DNA from: Cohaesibacter celericrescens
GTDB taxonomy: Bacteria > Pseudomonadota > Alphaproteobacteria > Rhizobiales > Cohaesibacteraceae
NCBI RefSeq assembly: GCF_002866925.1
Contig: NZ_PKUQ01000016.1
Location: 434,001-498,000, forward strand
Direction of reading: 5' to 3'
DNA length: 64,000 nucleotides
Shown here: one piece after another, positions 1 to 9,235 of the stretch
How the letters are laid out: every line of letters begins with the position of its first letter
How positions within the stretch are numbered: position 1 is the first letter of the stretch
Notes under the pieces: generated by a model
Databases searched by the model: none
The model's input: only the letters and a program-made list of their open reading frames with translations
What the model was told of the DNA's origin: nothing
Position numbers and translations under genes: made by a program

Positions 1-313
1 AATTGCCTGTAAGGCGCGCCGCATGGCTATCAGGCCGGACATCCATATTTGAGGGCTTATGATCGCCCAAAAGCCCCGGGGTTTCTTGTATGCCTTCATT
101 GAAAATGAACCGGGCAGCCCGAAAGGCGAATGTTGCTTTGCCAATGCCCTTTGGTCCGGTTAACAGCCAGGCATGATGCATTTTGCCTGTTTGCCACGCG
201 GACAATAGATCCTTCTCGACTTTTTCATGACCGAAAAATTGATGCTGCTGATGAGGTGGAGCCAAATTGTCTAAAGCGTCAAAGACTGGGATCTCATGAT
301 CTGTCTCGGCCAT
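1..313 (-). CDS. holB: DNA polymerase III delta-prime subunit (partial, N-terminus only)
   Basis: The reading frame starts at the ATG complementary to 311-313 and runs off the left window edge, so only about 104 N-terminal residues are visible. They include a Walker A-like segment (LTGPKGIGKAT, about residues 51-61) preceded by HHAWLL, the usual start of the AAA+ clamp-loader fold. Delta-prime is a subunit of the clamp loader that opens the beta sliding clamp at the replication fork. The start codon directly abuts the tmk stop codon with no intervening base, so the two are co-transcribed; tmk-holB is a very common order in alphaproteobacteria. The gene could in principle be dnaX, but the tmk linkage and the N-terminal lead favour holB. 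Confidence 0.85.
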   Translation of the reverse strand, partial: MAETDHEIPVFDALDNLAPPHQQHQFFGHEKVEKDLLSAWQTGKMHHAWLLTGPKGIGKATFAFRAARFIFNEGIQETPGLLGDHKPSNMDVRPDSHAARLTGN

Positions 314-1003
314 CTAGGCTTCCTTTTCATTCTGCAGGAGTGCGGTCTGCCCCTGCTCTTTTAATAACAATTCCCGTTCCACGATTTGCCAGATATCAAA
401 TGAAATTTCATCCACTGTTTGTGAAGCGTCGATGACTTTGCATCGAGCTGGGTCTTGACGAGCCAGCTGCAAAAAGGCGTTGCGCCTGTTTTTGTGAATA
501 GAGAGATCTTCACGCTCAAATCTGTCGGCAATTTCGCCTTTGGTTCTGCGTGTGTTGGCTCGATTCATGCCAATTTCTGCACGCAAATCCAGAACAAAGG
601 TGAGGTCCGGACGCAGTCCATCTATTGCGATCCGCTCCAAAATGTCGACCAATCCTTGTGGAACATCGGTATGTTCGCCCTGATAAATGCGAGTTGAGTC
701 CATGAAGCGATCACACAACACCCATTGGCCTCGATCTAGAGCTGGGCGAATTTTTGTATCCACATGATCGGCGCGGGCCGCTGCGAACAGAATGGCTTCG
801 CCTCTGGGGCCGATGCCCAGTTTTTCTGCTGCGCCAGAAAGCAAGACATGACGCACAGCTTCTCCGCCTGGGGAGCCGCCCGGTTCTCTGGTTTTTATGC
901 AATTGATGCCTCTTGCGGCCAATCTTTCCGTTAGAAGACGAATTTGGGTGGTTTTGCCCACCCCTTCTCCGCCTTCAAAGGTGATAAATTTTCCGCGCTG
1001 CAT
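314..1003 (-). CDS. tmk: Thymidylate kinase
   Basis: Encodes a 229-residue dTMP kinase, which phosphorylates dTMP to dTDP with ATP in the cytoplasm for DNA synthesis. The N-terminus has the P-loop FEGGEGVGKTTQ (residues 9-20). A DRF motif (CDRFMDSTRIYQG, about residue 97) is the family substrate-binding segment, and the LID region RRTKGEIADRFERED follows around residue 153. Length is normal for the family. The ATG at 1003 is preceded by an AGGAAC-like ribosome site. The gene sits directly upstream of holB and about 150 bases downstream of the carboxypeptidase gene, probably all one transcript. Confidence 0.95.
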   Translation of the reverse strand: MQRGKFITFEGGEGVGKTTQIRLLTERLAARGINCIKTREPGGSPGGEAVRHVLLSGAAEKLGIGPRGEAILFAAARADHVDTKIRPALDRGQWVLCDRFMDSTRIYQGEHTDVPQGLVDILERIAIDGLRPDLTFVLDLRAEIGMNRANTRRTKGEIADRFEREDLSIHKNRRNAFLQLARQDPARCKVIDASQTVDEISFDIWQIVERELLLKEQGQTALLQNEKEA

Positions 1004-1149
1004 GTGCGACTCGTTCCTAAGTGGTCGTTGCTGTGAGCATCATACGCAAATGCGCGCCGGATGCACTCTTTCGGAATCCATCTGCGCGCATTCTTATCTT
1101 TACTGTGAATATTTAAGTAGGGCTATGTCTGCTCAACATCACATTACGT

Positions 1150-2319
1150 CTATAACCACCCCAACAGCAGTTGTTGCAATCCATCCAGTGCTCGCTGTGT
1201 GATTGTTCCCTTATGGACGGCATGTCCAGTCACGAGCGGGGACTCCAAAATCAACTTGTCATCGGACCAGATTTTTAGAGTCGCCACTTCAGTGCCTTCT
1301 TCAATTGGCGCTTTCAGCGGGCCTTGATAATAGATGCGGGCCTTCAGCGCTCCTTGGTTGGAACGCGCCATGAATAAGCTGATGGGGCGTTCACTGACCA
1401 GCATCACTTTTGATTGGTCGCCGCCGTGCACACTAGCAAATTCAATTTCTTCATCTACATCGTATATGCGTTGAGATGTGAATGCACGGAACCCCCAGTT
1501 TACGATTTTACGAGCTTCTTCGCGACGTTCTTTTTTTGATTTCATGCCGCTGAGAACGGCGATTAGGCGCTGATCACCGCGCATCGCTGAGGCAACGACA
1601 CCGTATCCGGCCGCTTGTGTATGACCTGTTTTAAGTCCATCTGCCCCTTGTGTGAAACCGAGAATCGGGTTGCGATTCTGCTGGGTGATGCCATTCCAAG
1701 TATATTCAGGGATGGCAAAATAGTGATAGTATTCTGGATATTCATCAATGATATGTCGCGCAAGCACCGATAAGTCACGCGGTGTCACATATTGACCATC
1801 AGCGGGCAATCCGGTGGAATTGGCAAAATTTGAGCCGGTCAAACCGATTTCTTTTGCACGACGGTTCATGAGCTGGGCGAAGGTTGCTTCATTGCCAGCC
1901 ATACCCTCTGCAACTGCAATACAGGCATCGTTACCCGATTGAACAATGATGCCATGCAACAAGGCATCCAAAGGCACCATTGAATTCAATTTGGCAAACA
2001 TCGTTGAGCCACCGGAGTTGGCCCCACCCTCTCGCCAAGCAGTTTCTGAAATCATGAATTCATCATCAAGAGATAATTCATTGTTTTTTAGCGCATTGAA
2101 AACCACTTCAATGGTCATCAGCTTGGCCAGCGATGCTGGCGGCATTGGTTCGTCTTCTTTTTTAGAAAACAGGACAGAGCCACTGGCCCAATCAATCAAA
2201 AAGGCCTGTTTTGCCTTGGTTTGATAAATCTGAGCCAAGGCGCCTTGTTCAAAAGCAAAAACCGCAATTGTGGCTAATATGATAAAAACAAATGGCTTCT
2301 TAATATACGCGTTGAGCAT
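1150..2319 (-). CDS. dacF: Serine-type D-Ala-D-Ala carboxypeptidase (penicillin-binding protein 5/6 family)
   Basis: A periplasmic D,D-carboxypeptidase that trims the terminal D-alanine from peptidoglycan stem peptides. All three active-site motifs of the S11 family are visible: SLAKLM (SxxK, with nucleophile serine), SGND (SxN) and KTG within DGLKTGHTQAAGYG. A hydrophobic signal segment (FVFIILATIAVFAF) lies at the N-terminus. The ATG at 2319 is chosen because a GGAGGG ribosome site lies just upstream; a TTG at 2334 would add five residues. The C-terminal part after the catalytic domain matches the beta-rich PBP5_C module in position and ends in a hydrophobic tail that may hold it to the membrane. 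Gene symbol is by family resemblance. Confidence 0.9.
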   Translation of the reverse strand: MLNAYIKKPFVFIILATIAVFAFEQGALAQIYQTKAKQAFLIDWASGSVLFSKKEDEPMPPASLAKLMTIEVVFNALKNNELSLDDEFMISETAWREGGANSGGSTMFAKLNSMVPLDALLHGIIVQSGNDACIAVAEGMAGNEATFAQLMNRRAKEIGLTGSNFANSTGLPADGQYVTPRDLSVLARHIIDEYPEYYHYFAIPEYTWNGITQQNRNPILGFTQGADGLKTGHTQAAGYGVVASAMRGDQRLIAVLSGMKSKKERREEARKIVNWGFRAFTSQRIYDVDEEIEFASVHGGDQSKVMLVSERPISLFMARSNQGALKARIYYQGPLKAPIEEGTEVATLKIWSDDKLILESPLVTGHAVHKGTITQRALDGLQQLLLGWL

Positions 2320-2451
2320 CCATCCCCCTCCCAACGTTACACAATAGATTGATCGCAGTTTGTGATATAATTGCTTTGTGTTTTGCTTAAATGGGCAAAA
2401 TCAAAGCAGCCTTCATTCCTGTCGATACTACATGGCAAGCTCGAAAAGGAA

Positions 2452-2475
2452 AAGGAGAGTGTTGACACTCTCCTT
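2452..2475 (-). terminator. Intrinsic terminator after rlpA
   Basis: A perfect 11-base inverted repeat (arms 2452-2462 and 2465-2475, AAGGAGAGTGT / ACACTCTCCTT) lies 38 bases beyond the rlpA stop. On the minus strand it is followed by a T-rich stretch, as expected for a rho-independent terminator. Confidence 0.7.
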
Positions 2476-2512
2476 GCGTTTTCGTTGATTTTTTTAGGTT
2501 TTTATTGCGATT

Positions 2513-3769
2513 TTAGCCGTTGGCAAGGCCAAGCCGTTTTTTCATTGCTGTAAGGTCGCTCGGTTGTACGCCGGATTTGAGTTTTACGATCCGTACGATC
2601 GATAACCCATTTGGCGCACGCTTCACTTCGACTGCGGCAATGGATGCAAATTCTTCTGCTAAGCGGAGAGCGTAGTTTGGTTCAAACGCGCCAATGTTGC
2701 TTTGATGAGCTTGATCCGCCGAGTTTGCTGCAGCAGCGCCCGACTTTACAGTGGCTTTCTGAACTTTGCTTTTAAGTGCCATGGCCAGGTTTGAGGTTTT
2801 GCGATCATCAAACTGATTTGCGATTGCTTGGTGACCTGTTTCAATGCGTAAAGACATAGCTGGCGTGTAGAAAAGCTGAATAGGCGCCATTTTAGCAAGG
2901 TTCATTGATGTCGCCAAATCTCCAGATGGTGGGAAATATCCGTCTCCAACCAGATCAACAGGCGCCCAACCCGATATGGGGGCCGAAGCCACCTGCGTAG
3001 TGTTGGGTGTTTCGTTTGACGCGAACCCTGATCCAAGCGCAGGTACATGGGCCATCAAGAAGTTGGAGTCTTTTTTCTTTTGCGGTTTTGGGGCGGCAGA
3101 AGCCATCATGATCTCTGGTGGTGGCGCGCGATGTTCGCCTTCTTTGGGCACGGCTTTGAAATCGTCGCCGATACGCTGCCCTTTCTTGCGATAGGAAGCT
3201 TCCAGATAGGGGGCATCCTTTCCATCCATCCGCGCTTTGCCTAGGTATTTTACGCGCACATCAGTGATGCCGTCATTCTTGAAGGACAACACCTCAGCCA
3301 CACGTTTGGACAAGTCAATGACTCTTCCATGGGCATAGGGACCACGGTCATTGATGCGAACGATCACGGATCGACCATTCTTTAAGTTGGTCACTCGTGC
3401 ATAGGATGGCAGGGGCAACGTCGGATGGGCCGCTGTTAGGGTATTCATGTCAAAGATTTCGCCGTTGGCCGTCAGGCGACCATGGAAATCGTCGCCATAC
3501 CAAGACGCTTTTCCGGTTTTGATATAACCCTTTTCATCTTTGGGGACATAGGTTTTGCCAGCAACCTTATAGGGTTTTCCGACTTTGTAATGTCCGCCAC
3601 CCTTACGGAATTCGTTTTGTTTGTTTGCTACCCTTACACTGGCCGATACACCATATTTGGGGTCAAACTTGCCTTTTTTTGACGATGGCGAGGGCCCCGA
3701 CCCTGAACAGGCCGTCAGCAAAACACACAGAGTGCCAACTGTCGCAATTGGCATGCTGCGCTTTCGCAT
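2513..3769 (-). CDS. rlpA: RlpA-type septal lytic transglycosylase lipoprotein
   Basis: An outer-membrane-type lipoprotein that cleaves denuded glycan strands during cell separation. From the ATG at 3769 the protein begins MRKRSMP and carries a lipobox (LLTAC), with the lipidated cysteine near residue 21. The double-psi beta-barrel domain is clear: GKASWYGDDFHGR, then LTANGE, AHPTLPLPS, and VRINDRGPYAHGRVIDLS. The histidine of FHGR and aspartate of INDRGP are the conserved active-site residues of the family. A long low-complexity linker follows, and the last 50 residues (YALRLAEEFASIAAVEVKR onward) are placed and shaped like a SPOR peptidoglycan-binding domain, though sequence support is weak. 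A TTG at 3823 and ATG at 3802 are alternative starts but would put the signal peptide too deep. Confidence 0.85.
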   Translation of the reverse strand: MRKRSMPIATVGTLCVLLTACSGSGPSPSSKKGKFDPKYGVSASVRVANKQNEFRKGGGHYKVGKPYKVAGKTYVPKDEKGYIKTGKASWYGDDFHGRLTANGEIFDMNTLTAAHPTLPLPSYARVTNLKNGRSVIVRINDRGPYAHGRVIDLSKRVAEVLSFKNDGITDVRVKYLGKARMDGKDAPYLEASYRKKGQRIGDDFKAVPKEGEHRAPPPEIMMASAAPKPQKKKDSNFLMAHVPALGSGFASNETPNTTQVASAPISGWAPVDLVGDGYFPPSGDLATSMNLAKMAPIQLFYTPAMSLRIETGHQAIANQFDDRKTSNLAMALKSKVQKATVKSGAAAANSADQAHQSNIGAFEPNYALRLAEEFASIAAVEVKRAPNGLSIVRIVKLKSGVQPSDLTAMKKRLGLANG

Positions 3770-4186
3770 TGTGGAAGCAAAAGAAAGAAAGTGTTTGCCC
3801 ATGTAAGGGGTCCATTTTGTCAAAATTTGCTCGTCAACAAGACTCGCATGATTAAACGGCGGGCCGGTTACATCGCCGATTAATGTAAAGTATCAAGGTT
3901 AATCATACAAGCTGCACGCGTTAAGTAGGATCGTAAATCGTAATTGATTGTTATTCATGAATCAAAATCAATTTACCAGCCATTTCCCCGCTTTCTCATC
4001 CACATGGTAAAGGATTTATGAAGAGTGTTGGCTATGGGACTTTAATGATGTGCGGTGTTTTGTCTCGTTTCTGCCAAAAATTTGAAACGATGCAATGGAT
4101 TTTTCAACAGCAAAACAGAATGTCAAATTCTAGGCTTGCATTTGATAGAGAATAACGGCAAAAGGGCGAGCAACCACAATGGACCT
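3770..4186. other. Intergenic region without a supported gene
   Basis: About 415 bases between rlpA and tRNA-Ser, AT-rich, presumably holding the promoters of both. No protein-like frame or convincing RNA fold was recognised. Confidence 0.5.
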
Positions 4187-4276
4187 GGAGAGGTGGCAGA
4201 GTGGTCGAATGCACCGGTCTTGAAAACCGGCGAGCGTGCAAGCGTTCCGTGGGTTCGAATCCCACCCTCTCCGCCA
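4187..4276 (+). tRNA. tRNA-Ser (anticodon UGA)
   Basis: A 90-base tRNA with CCA encoded. The acceptor stem pairs GGAGAGG (4187-4193) with CCTCTCC (4266-4272), discriminator G at 4273. The anticodon stem CCGGT/ACCGG encloses the loop with TGA at 4221-4223. A long variable arm follows, as in all class II serine tRNAs, and the T-loop GGTTCGAATCC is intact. Reads UCA codons (and, with wobble modification, other UCN). Confidence 0.97.
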
Positions 4277-4848
4277 TATACTTTCTTTGCAATTCAATTT
4301 GATTTTTGTCTATAGTGAATCTGTTGGATTTATAGGCTCAAAAATGAGTCTGACGCAGCAAAGCCCTATAGTATTGGCAGATGTAGTCCGGTGTGATTTC
4401 CTTGATATATAATGTATCGTAGCTCAGCATTGCGCGGGTTTTCAGTCCTCCGTTCACGCTTAGGCGTTTGAACAGAGACAACCGACTTGAGCATCATTGT
4501 TTTATGATTGTCGCCGCGATGCGTTATGAAGTTGATCCTTGCAGCGTAAAATTCTGTTTTTTAATTTTTAGATCTGAGTGTTCTGGATACACCAAATGAA
4601 CGTCCAAAGCGGGTTCTGATCGAAATACGACTGCCTCATAACCGTGAGCTTTAAGTATCGAGGCCTGCAATGGTTCATCATTTTGGTCGATATGCCAAGG
4701 CGGTAAGCAGAGATTGCGTGGGGCAACCTTGTCTGGGCTGGGGAACCGTGTCCGTGACAAACATGGTGCGCAGAGCGAAGAGTGAGAAGTGAAGAGCCCT
4801 CTCCTCTCTGCGTTGAAGATTTCATCTTACAATGCTTCTGTTTTTGAT
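4277..4848. other. Intergenic region, possibly containing a gene remnant
   Basis: About 570 bases between tRNA-Ser and the M20 hydrolase. The only candidate coding stretch is the weak minus-strand frame reported separately at 4524-4760. Nothing else was recognised. Confidence 0.4.
4524..4760 (-). CDS. Doubtful small ORF or gene remnant
   Basis: A 78-residue minus-strand frame. Its middle and end (for example ILKAHGYEAVVFRSEPALD) have a protein-like composition with alternating hydrophobic residues, but the frame begins with no clear ribosome site and no family was recognised. It could be the degraded C-terminus of a former gene downstream of a tRNA, a common site of gene gain and loss, or simply a chance frame. 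No function is proposed. Confidence 0.2.
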   Translation of the reverse strand: MSRTRFPSPDKVAPRNLCLPPWHIDQNDEPLQASILKAHGYEAVVFRSEPALDVHLVYPEHSDLKIKKQNFTLQGSTS

Positions 4849-6042
4849 CTATTTAGATACTTCTGCTGCGACCAGATCTAAAAACGACAAGCATTGCTCT
4901 ATCTGAGAAATAGCAACAAATTCGTTTGGTTTGTGAGCCTGTTCAATGGAACCGGGTCCGACGATTACCGAGGGAATGCCACCAATGGTTTCGAACACGC
5001 CACCTTCTGATCCATAAGAAACTTTACCGCCCAGTTCAGGCATGATGTGGGCTAGTGCTTGAAAACCCTCGCTTTGGCGAGCATCACCCATGGCGGGATA
5101 GGAAAATATCTCTTGCCACTCAATTCCTCCGGCGACGGATTTGCTGCTCACTCTTTTGGCAACTTCGGCATCGGCAGACGCCAGCAGTGCGTCCATATCG
5201 GGTCTTGCGTTTTCTTCAAGAATTGAGCGCAATTCGAACGTGAAGCTGCAAGTATCTGGGGTTACATTGGTTGCCACACCTCCCTTTATCATCGTCACGA
5301 GCATAGTGGAATGCGGTATGGTGAATTCCGGATCAAACGGTCCCTCTTTTTCATACTTCACGCCGCGCTTTTCTATCAGATCAATGACATGGCCAGCCAA
5401 CTCAATTGCGTTTAAGTGTTTGGGTGAAAAAGACGAGTGACCAGAGCTTCCTTTGACGTGGGCCCGCATTGCGATCTTGCCTTTTTGGCCCGTGATCAGC
5501 TGCATATTGGATGGCTCTCCAATGATTGCCAGCTTGGGAGGGGTATCGAGAGAGGCCAGATATTCTGCAATCGCAGGAACACCAAGGCACCCTACTTCTT
5601 CGTCATAGGAAAAGCAGAGATAAACGGGCTGCTGTAAATTCTTCGAAGCCAAAACCGGCGCTGTTGCCAAAACACACGCAGCAAAGCCCTTCATATCGCA
5701 GGTTCCCCTGCCAAAGAGCAGGCCGTTGATTTCGTTGACCTCAAAAGCAGGTGTCTTCCAGCTGTCTTCGTTGGCGGGCACTACATCAGTGTGACCTGAT
5801 AGTACAATACCAGCCTTATCTGATGGTCCAAAGCGCGCAACAAGATTTTGCTTCTCGCCTGTTTGGTTAGGGAGAATGGTCAGCTCGGCGCCAAGCTCTT
5901 TTAGATAGTCTGCCATATAGGCAATCAGTGCGAGGTTTGAATTTTTTGAAACAGTATCAAAGCCCACCATAGCTCTGAGATGAGCTTTGGCTGCGTCCAG
6001 TCTGGGGTGACTTTGAGGGTCTGCGAACGCATTCTGACTCAT
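4849..6042 (-). CDS. argE: M20 family metallopeptidase, acetylornithine deacetylase-like
   Basis: A 397-residue zinc amidohydrolase. Family motifs are in order: SGHTDVVPAN (first zinc-binding His-x-Asp), GRGTCDMKGFAA (bridging Asp), YDEEVGCLG (catalytic Glu pair) and IGEPS; the dimerisation domain with GQKGKIAMRAHVKGSSGHSS follows, and a C-terminal His (EQAHKPNE) completes the site. The closest textbook members are ArgE-type enzymes that cleave N2-acetyl-L-ornithine. Its stop lies downstream of tctA with a 4-base start/stop overlap, so it belongs to the transporter operon. The substrate is therefore more likely an N-acylated amino acid or related amide imported by TctABC than a dedicated arginine-pathway intermediate; this is inference. 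Confidence 0.85.
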   Translation of the reverse strand: MSQNAFADPQSHPRLDAAKAHLRAMVGFDTVSKNSNLALIAYMADYLKELGAELTILPNQTGEKQNLVARFGPSDKAGIVLSGHTDVVPANEDSWKTPAFEVNEINGLLFGRGTCDMKGFAACVLATAPVLASKNLQQPVYLCFSYDEEVGCLGVPAIAEYLASLDTPPKLAIIGEPSNMQLITGQKGKIAMRAHVKGSSGHSSFSPKHLNAIELAGHVIDLIEKRGVKYEKEGPFDPEFTIPHSTMLVTMIKGGVATNVTPDTCSFTFELRSILEENARPDMDALLASADAEVAKRVSSKSVAGGIEWQEIFSYPAMGDARQSEGFQALAHIMPELGGKVSYGSEGGVFETIGGIPSVIVGPGSIEQAHKPNEFVAISQIEQCLSFLDLVAAEVSK

Positions 6043-7529
6043 GACCGAGAGGCCTTTCTATCTTTTGATTTTTTTAGCTCCCGATGGATTGTCAAACCCG
6101 TTACGAATATGATGAGAACGGCAAATATCCAGGTGATCGGGGACGATAACAGGACCGTGGGGTCACCACGGGAAATAGCCAGTGCACGGCGCAAATTTTC
6201 CTCGATCATCGGACCGAGAATGAAAGCGATGAGGAAAGGAGCGGCTGGAATACTGAAAAGCATCATGCCAAATCCGACGACCCCCATGATCAACAAAATG
6301 GCAACATCGAACATACTCGAAGAGATCGAGTAAATGCCGAATAGGCAGAGCAACAAAACTGCGGATGTCAGTAGGGTTTGCGGAATGTGCGCAACATGCG
6401 AGAACATCCGCATCGTAACCTTTCCGGCAAAAAACAGAAATGTTGAGGAAAACAACATGCCGATAAACAGCATATAAATTTCATGTTGATTGGTTTGGAA
6501 CAGAAGTGGCCCCGGTGTCAGGCCTTGGATCATAAAGGCTCCCAGCATAACTCCGGTGATGACATCGCCGGGCACACCCAATGCCAGTAGAGGGATCATC
6601 GTCGCGCCGCAGGCACCATTATTGGCCGATTCCGAGGCGGCAATGCCTTCAAGCTCACCCTTGCCGAACTTCTCGCCATTCTTTGAAGATCGTTGTGCTT
6701 CACCGTAAGAAAAGAAGGCCGCAGCAGAGGGACCAATGCCGGGGATGGCACCAAGGACAACACCAATCACGCTGCCGCGCGTGATGGACTTGATGGAGCC
6801 TTTGAACTCAGAAAATGAGACCCGTTGATCCCCTAGCTTGGCAGCATCCATTATCGGACAGGCACGAAAAACGACGAGTTTTATCAGTTCAGGTAGGGCA
6901 AAAAGTCCAATGAGTACGGGGGCAACCGAGAGGCCGCCTTGCATTTCATCGGTGAAAGCAAAGCGGAATGAGCCATACATATCCTCCCCTGCTGTCGCGA
7001 GCAACAGTCCCAACGCGGCTGAGATTAAGCCCAGCAGAAGTGAGTTACCCGACACACCTGCGACCGTAGTCAAAGCGAAGAGCATAAGCATGAAATATTC
7101 TGGCGGCCCGACACGCAAGGCCAAAATGGCAAGGGGGGCGGCCAGAAAAATTAGCGATATATTGGAAACAAAGTCGCCGATAACAGAAGAATAGAGCGCC
7201 ATGTTGAGCGCTTTGCCTGCCTTACCCTGTTGGGCCAAGGGATATCCATCAAGGGCTGTACAGGCTGCGGATGCCGTTCCGGGGGTTTTGATCAAAATTG
7301 CGGAGACAGACCCGCCATAGGTTGAGCCTTTGTAAAGAGCAACAAGCAGCAAGATGGAGGGAACTGGATCCATATAAAATGTAAAAGGCAACGCCAGAGT
7401 TACTGCCATGGTGCCAGTCATGCCGGGAATGGCACCAATGATTACGCCACCCCAAATACCGGCCATCATAACCAGAAAATTTTCTAGGGTCGCAACAGCC
7501 TGAAAGGCCAGAAGAATATCATTCGTCAT
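6039..7529 (-). CDS. tctA: Tripartite tricarboxylate transporter large membrane subunit (TctA family)
   Basis: A 496-residue polytopic inner-membrane protein, the main translocation subunit of a secondary uptake system that works with a periplasmic binding protein. Diagnostic repeated signatures are present: GAIPGMTGTMAVTLALPFTF near residue 32 and the matching GAIPGIGPSAAAFFSYGEA half-way through, plus LLVALYKGSTYGGSVSAILI. About twelve hydrophobic segments are visible. The ATG at 7529 has a strong AGGAGA ribosome site. It lies 13 bases downstream of tctB and overlaps the hydrolase gene by 4 bases. Substrates of this family are carboxylates; the exact one is not readable. Confidence 0.95.
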   Translation of the reverse strand: MTNDILLAFQAVATLENFLVMMAGIWGGVIIGAIPGMTGTMAVTLALPFTFYMDPVPSILLLVALYKGSTYGGSVSAILIKTPGTASAACTALDGYPLAQQGKAGKALNMALYSSVIGDFVSNISLIFLAAPLAILALRVGPPEYFMLMLFALTTVAGVSGNSLLLGLISAALGLLLATAGEDMYGSFRFAFTDEMQGGLSVAPVLIGLFALPELIKLVVFRACPIMDAAKLGDQRVSFSEFKGSIKSITRGSVIGVVLGAIPGIGPSAAAFFSYGEAQRSSKNGEKFGKGELEGIAASESANNGACGATMIPLLALGVPGDVITGVMLGAFMIQGLTPGPLLFQTNQHEIYMLFIGMLFSSTFLFFAGKVTMRMFSHVAHIPQTLLTSAVLLLCLFGIYSISSSMFDVAILLIMGVVGFGMMLFSIPAAPFLIAFILGPMIEENLRRALAISRGDPTVLLSSPITWIFAVLIIFVTGLTIHRELKKSKDRKASRS

Positions 7530-7542
7530 TGGTCATATTCTC

Positions 7543-8043
7543 CTAGAATCCAAAGGGTTTGGTGAGAAGCCCTTTGGGGAATTGTGTGCCCAGAGCCATG
7601 TTGAAAATATAAAGCAGGAGGATCGGTCCAACGACTGTGATAGCCGCGGCCCAAATGCGGTAGGACCGTTCGCCAGTCAGCAGAATGGTTGTTCCAATTA
7701 GGAGAATGGAACCAATCAGGAAGCCGATATAAGGCACGAGTAACAAAAACAGGCCGAAAAGTGTGATCAAGCCTAGAAAGCGCTGGAGCTTGATTTTGAT
7801 CGGGGCGCCGTCATGTTCCAGAGCTGTTTCCACCACGGCGCGTTTTGGGTCAAGGAAAGCACCGATAACAGCGACGCAACCAAGAACTATACCGATGATT
7901 GATACTGTGAAGGGCCACATATCAGGTGGTGGGGCAAAACCGGGAATGAAGGAAGGGCGTGGGACATAGATCGGTATCAAAATAAATGTCACTACTGCAA
8001 AGAATGCAACGGTAAACACTCCGCGCCATAAAGCCTTGTTCAT
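7543..8043 (-). CDS. tctB: Tripartite tricarboxylate transporter small membrane subunit (TctB family)
   Basis: A 166-residue protein with four hydrophobic segments, the small membrane partner of TctA. The layout (N-terminal helix VFTVAFFAVVTFILIPIYV, a middle loop, then two closely spaced helices) is typical of TctB, whose sequence is otherwise poorly conserved. The ATG at 8043 has GGAG eight bases upstream; a TTG at 8061 would add six residues. Its position between tctC and tctA supports the call. Confidence 0.85.
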   Translation of the reverse strand: MNKALWRGVFTVAFFAVVTFILIPIYVPRPSFIPGFAPPPDMWPFTVSIIGIVLGCVAVIGAFLDPKRAVVETALEHDGAPIKIKLQRFLGLITLFGLFLLLVPYIGFLIGSILLIGTTILLTGERSYRIWAAAITVVGPILLLYIFNMALGTQFPKGLLTKPFGF

Positions 8044-8128
8044 ATTCACATCTCCGCTCAAGCACTTCTCGCGAAAACTCTATCGCGAGAAGTGTTCTTG
8101 AATTCATGCTTCCACAGCATTTTGAATT

Positions 8129-9106
8129 TTATTTTTCTGCAGGAAGGTAGCCAAATTTCTGAGCCATATCGTGGAACAGATTGTATTGCTCCGCCGCATA
8201 AGCTGGCATGTCGACTGCGGCAACAGTCGAGATGGAACCGCGACGCTCTGCAAGGGTCAGCCAAGTTTCGTCTGTGGAGACTTTCTTCATAACTTCACTC
8301 CATTTCGCAAGGACATCTTCAGGCAGTCCTTTGGGAGCATAAAGAGCACTCCAACCGGTTACTTTACCAGCTTGAGCGAAACCGAGTTCGGCTGCAGTGG
8401 GGACGTCTGGCAATTTTTCCATACGTTTAGGAGCAAAAACCATCAGTGCTTTCATCGCGCCGCTTTCGACATGTGAAACCAATGAACCGGCTGAGACGGC
8501 TAGGAAGTCAACATGGCCACCAAGCAATGCCGTTGCCAAAGCGCCACCACCTTTATAGGGGACGAGCGTTGCAGCAGTCAAAGGATCAAGGTCATTGTCA
8601 GACAGCAAGGACTGGACGGTAAAACCGTCAATGGCAGTTGCGCCAGATGCTGCATATGTCATTGAACCATTGCTGGATTTGATAGCGGCTATCAGTTCTT
8701 CAACGCTATTATAGGGCGCATCGCCTTTAACGGCGAGGATCATTGGTGTGGCTTCCAGAGCACCAACAAAGGTGTAGGAGTCCCAAGGCACAGCTGAATC
8801 TGGGCTGACGGCCGGACTTAGCGCCATACCAACGCGCGCAAGAAGCAATGTATAGCCATCAGGGTCAGCTTTGGAGACAAAGCGTGCGCCGTTCATGCCA
8901 CCTGCGCCCGGTTTGTTCATGACGGTAACGGGTTGCCCCAGATAAGGTTTGGCGCTTTCAGCCAAAGCACGTCCAGCCAAATCAGATGCTCCACCTGGGC
9001 CATAAGGTATTACAAGTGTAACAGCTTGATCTGGATAATCAGCAGCTTGCACCGAGCCTGATATCAGGGCGGCGGCAAATACAATTCCTGTCAGAAAGGA
9101 TTTCAT
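8129..9106 (-). CDS. tctC: Tripartite tricarboxylate transporter periplasmic receptor (TctC/Bug family)
   Basis: A 325-residue exported solute receptor. A signal peptide (MKSFLTGIVFAAALISGSVQA) is followed by the family opening YPDQAVTLVIPYGPGGASDLAGR. The segment VTVMNKPGAGGMNGARFV is the characteristic Bug ligand-loop region, and later LAVSAGSLVSHVESG and MKALMVFAPKR match the conserved order. It is the first gene of the operon, with an 85-base gap to tctB, divergent from the LysR gene. Bug receptors bind carboxylates, amino acids or nicotinate-like acids; the ligand here is unknown. Confidence 0.95.
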   Translation of the reverse strand: MKSFLTGIVFAAALISGSVQAADYPDQAVTLVIPYGPGGASDLAGRALAESAKPYLGQPVTVMNKPGAGGMNGARFVSKADPDGYTLLLARVGMALSPAVSPDSAVPWDSYTFVGALEATPMILAVKGDAPYNSVEELIAAIKSSNGSMTYAASGATAIDGFTVQSLLSDNDLDPLTAATLVPYKGGGALATALLGGHVDFLAVSAGSLVSHVESGAMKALMVFAPKRMEKLPDVPTAAELGFAQAGKVTGWSALYAPKGLPEDVLAKWSEVMKKVSTDETWLTLAERRGSISTVAAVDMPAYAAEQYNLFHDMAQKFGYLPAEK

Positions 9107-9235
9107 TATTCCCTCGCATATTAGGCCGGGTTCCGGCCAAGGTTGGTGATCAATTCAGTTTTTCACGGCATTATTATTTTGACAAGTATTTTGATTTACT
9201 ATTACTTTTATGAATACTGAGGAGAGGCGCTTGTT
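9107..9235. promoter_or_regulatory. Divergent promoter region of tctC and the LysR gene
   Basis: A 129-base AT-rich divergent intergenic stretch. It contains an inverted repeat AGTATT (9185-9190) and AATACT (9213-9218), plus several T-N11-A shaped sites of the type LysR regulators use. Inference: the LysR protein binds here and controls both directions. Confidence 0.4.

Noticed and set aside
4104-4292. A minus-strand frame across tRNA-Ser
   Set aside because: It is antisense to a tRNA, and tRNA-derived frames of this kind are common false predictions.
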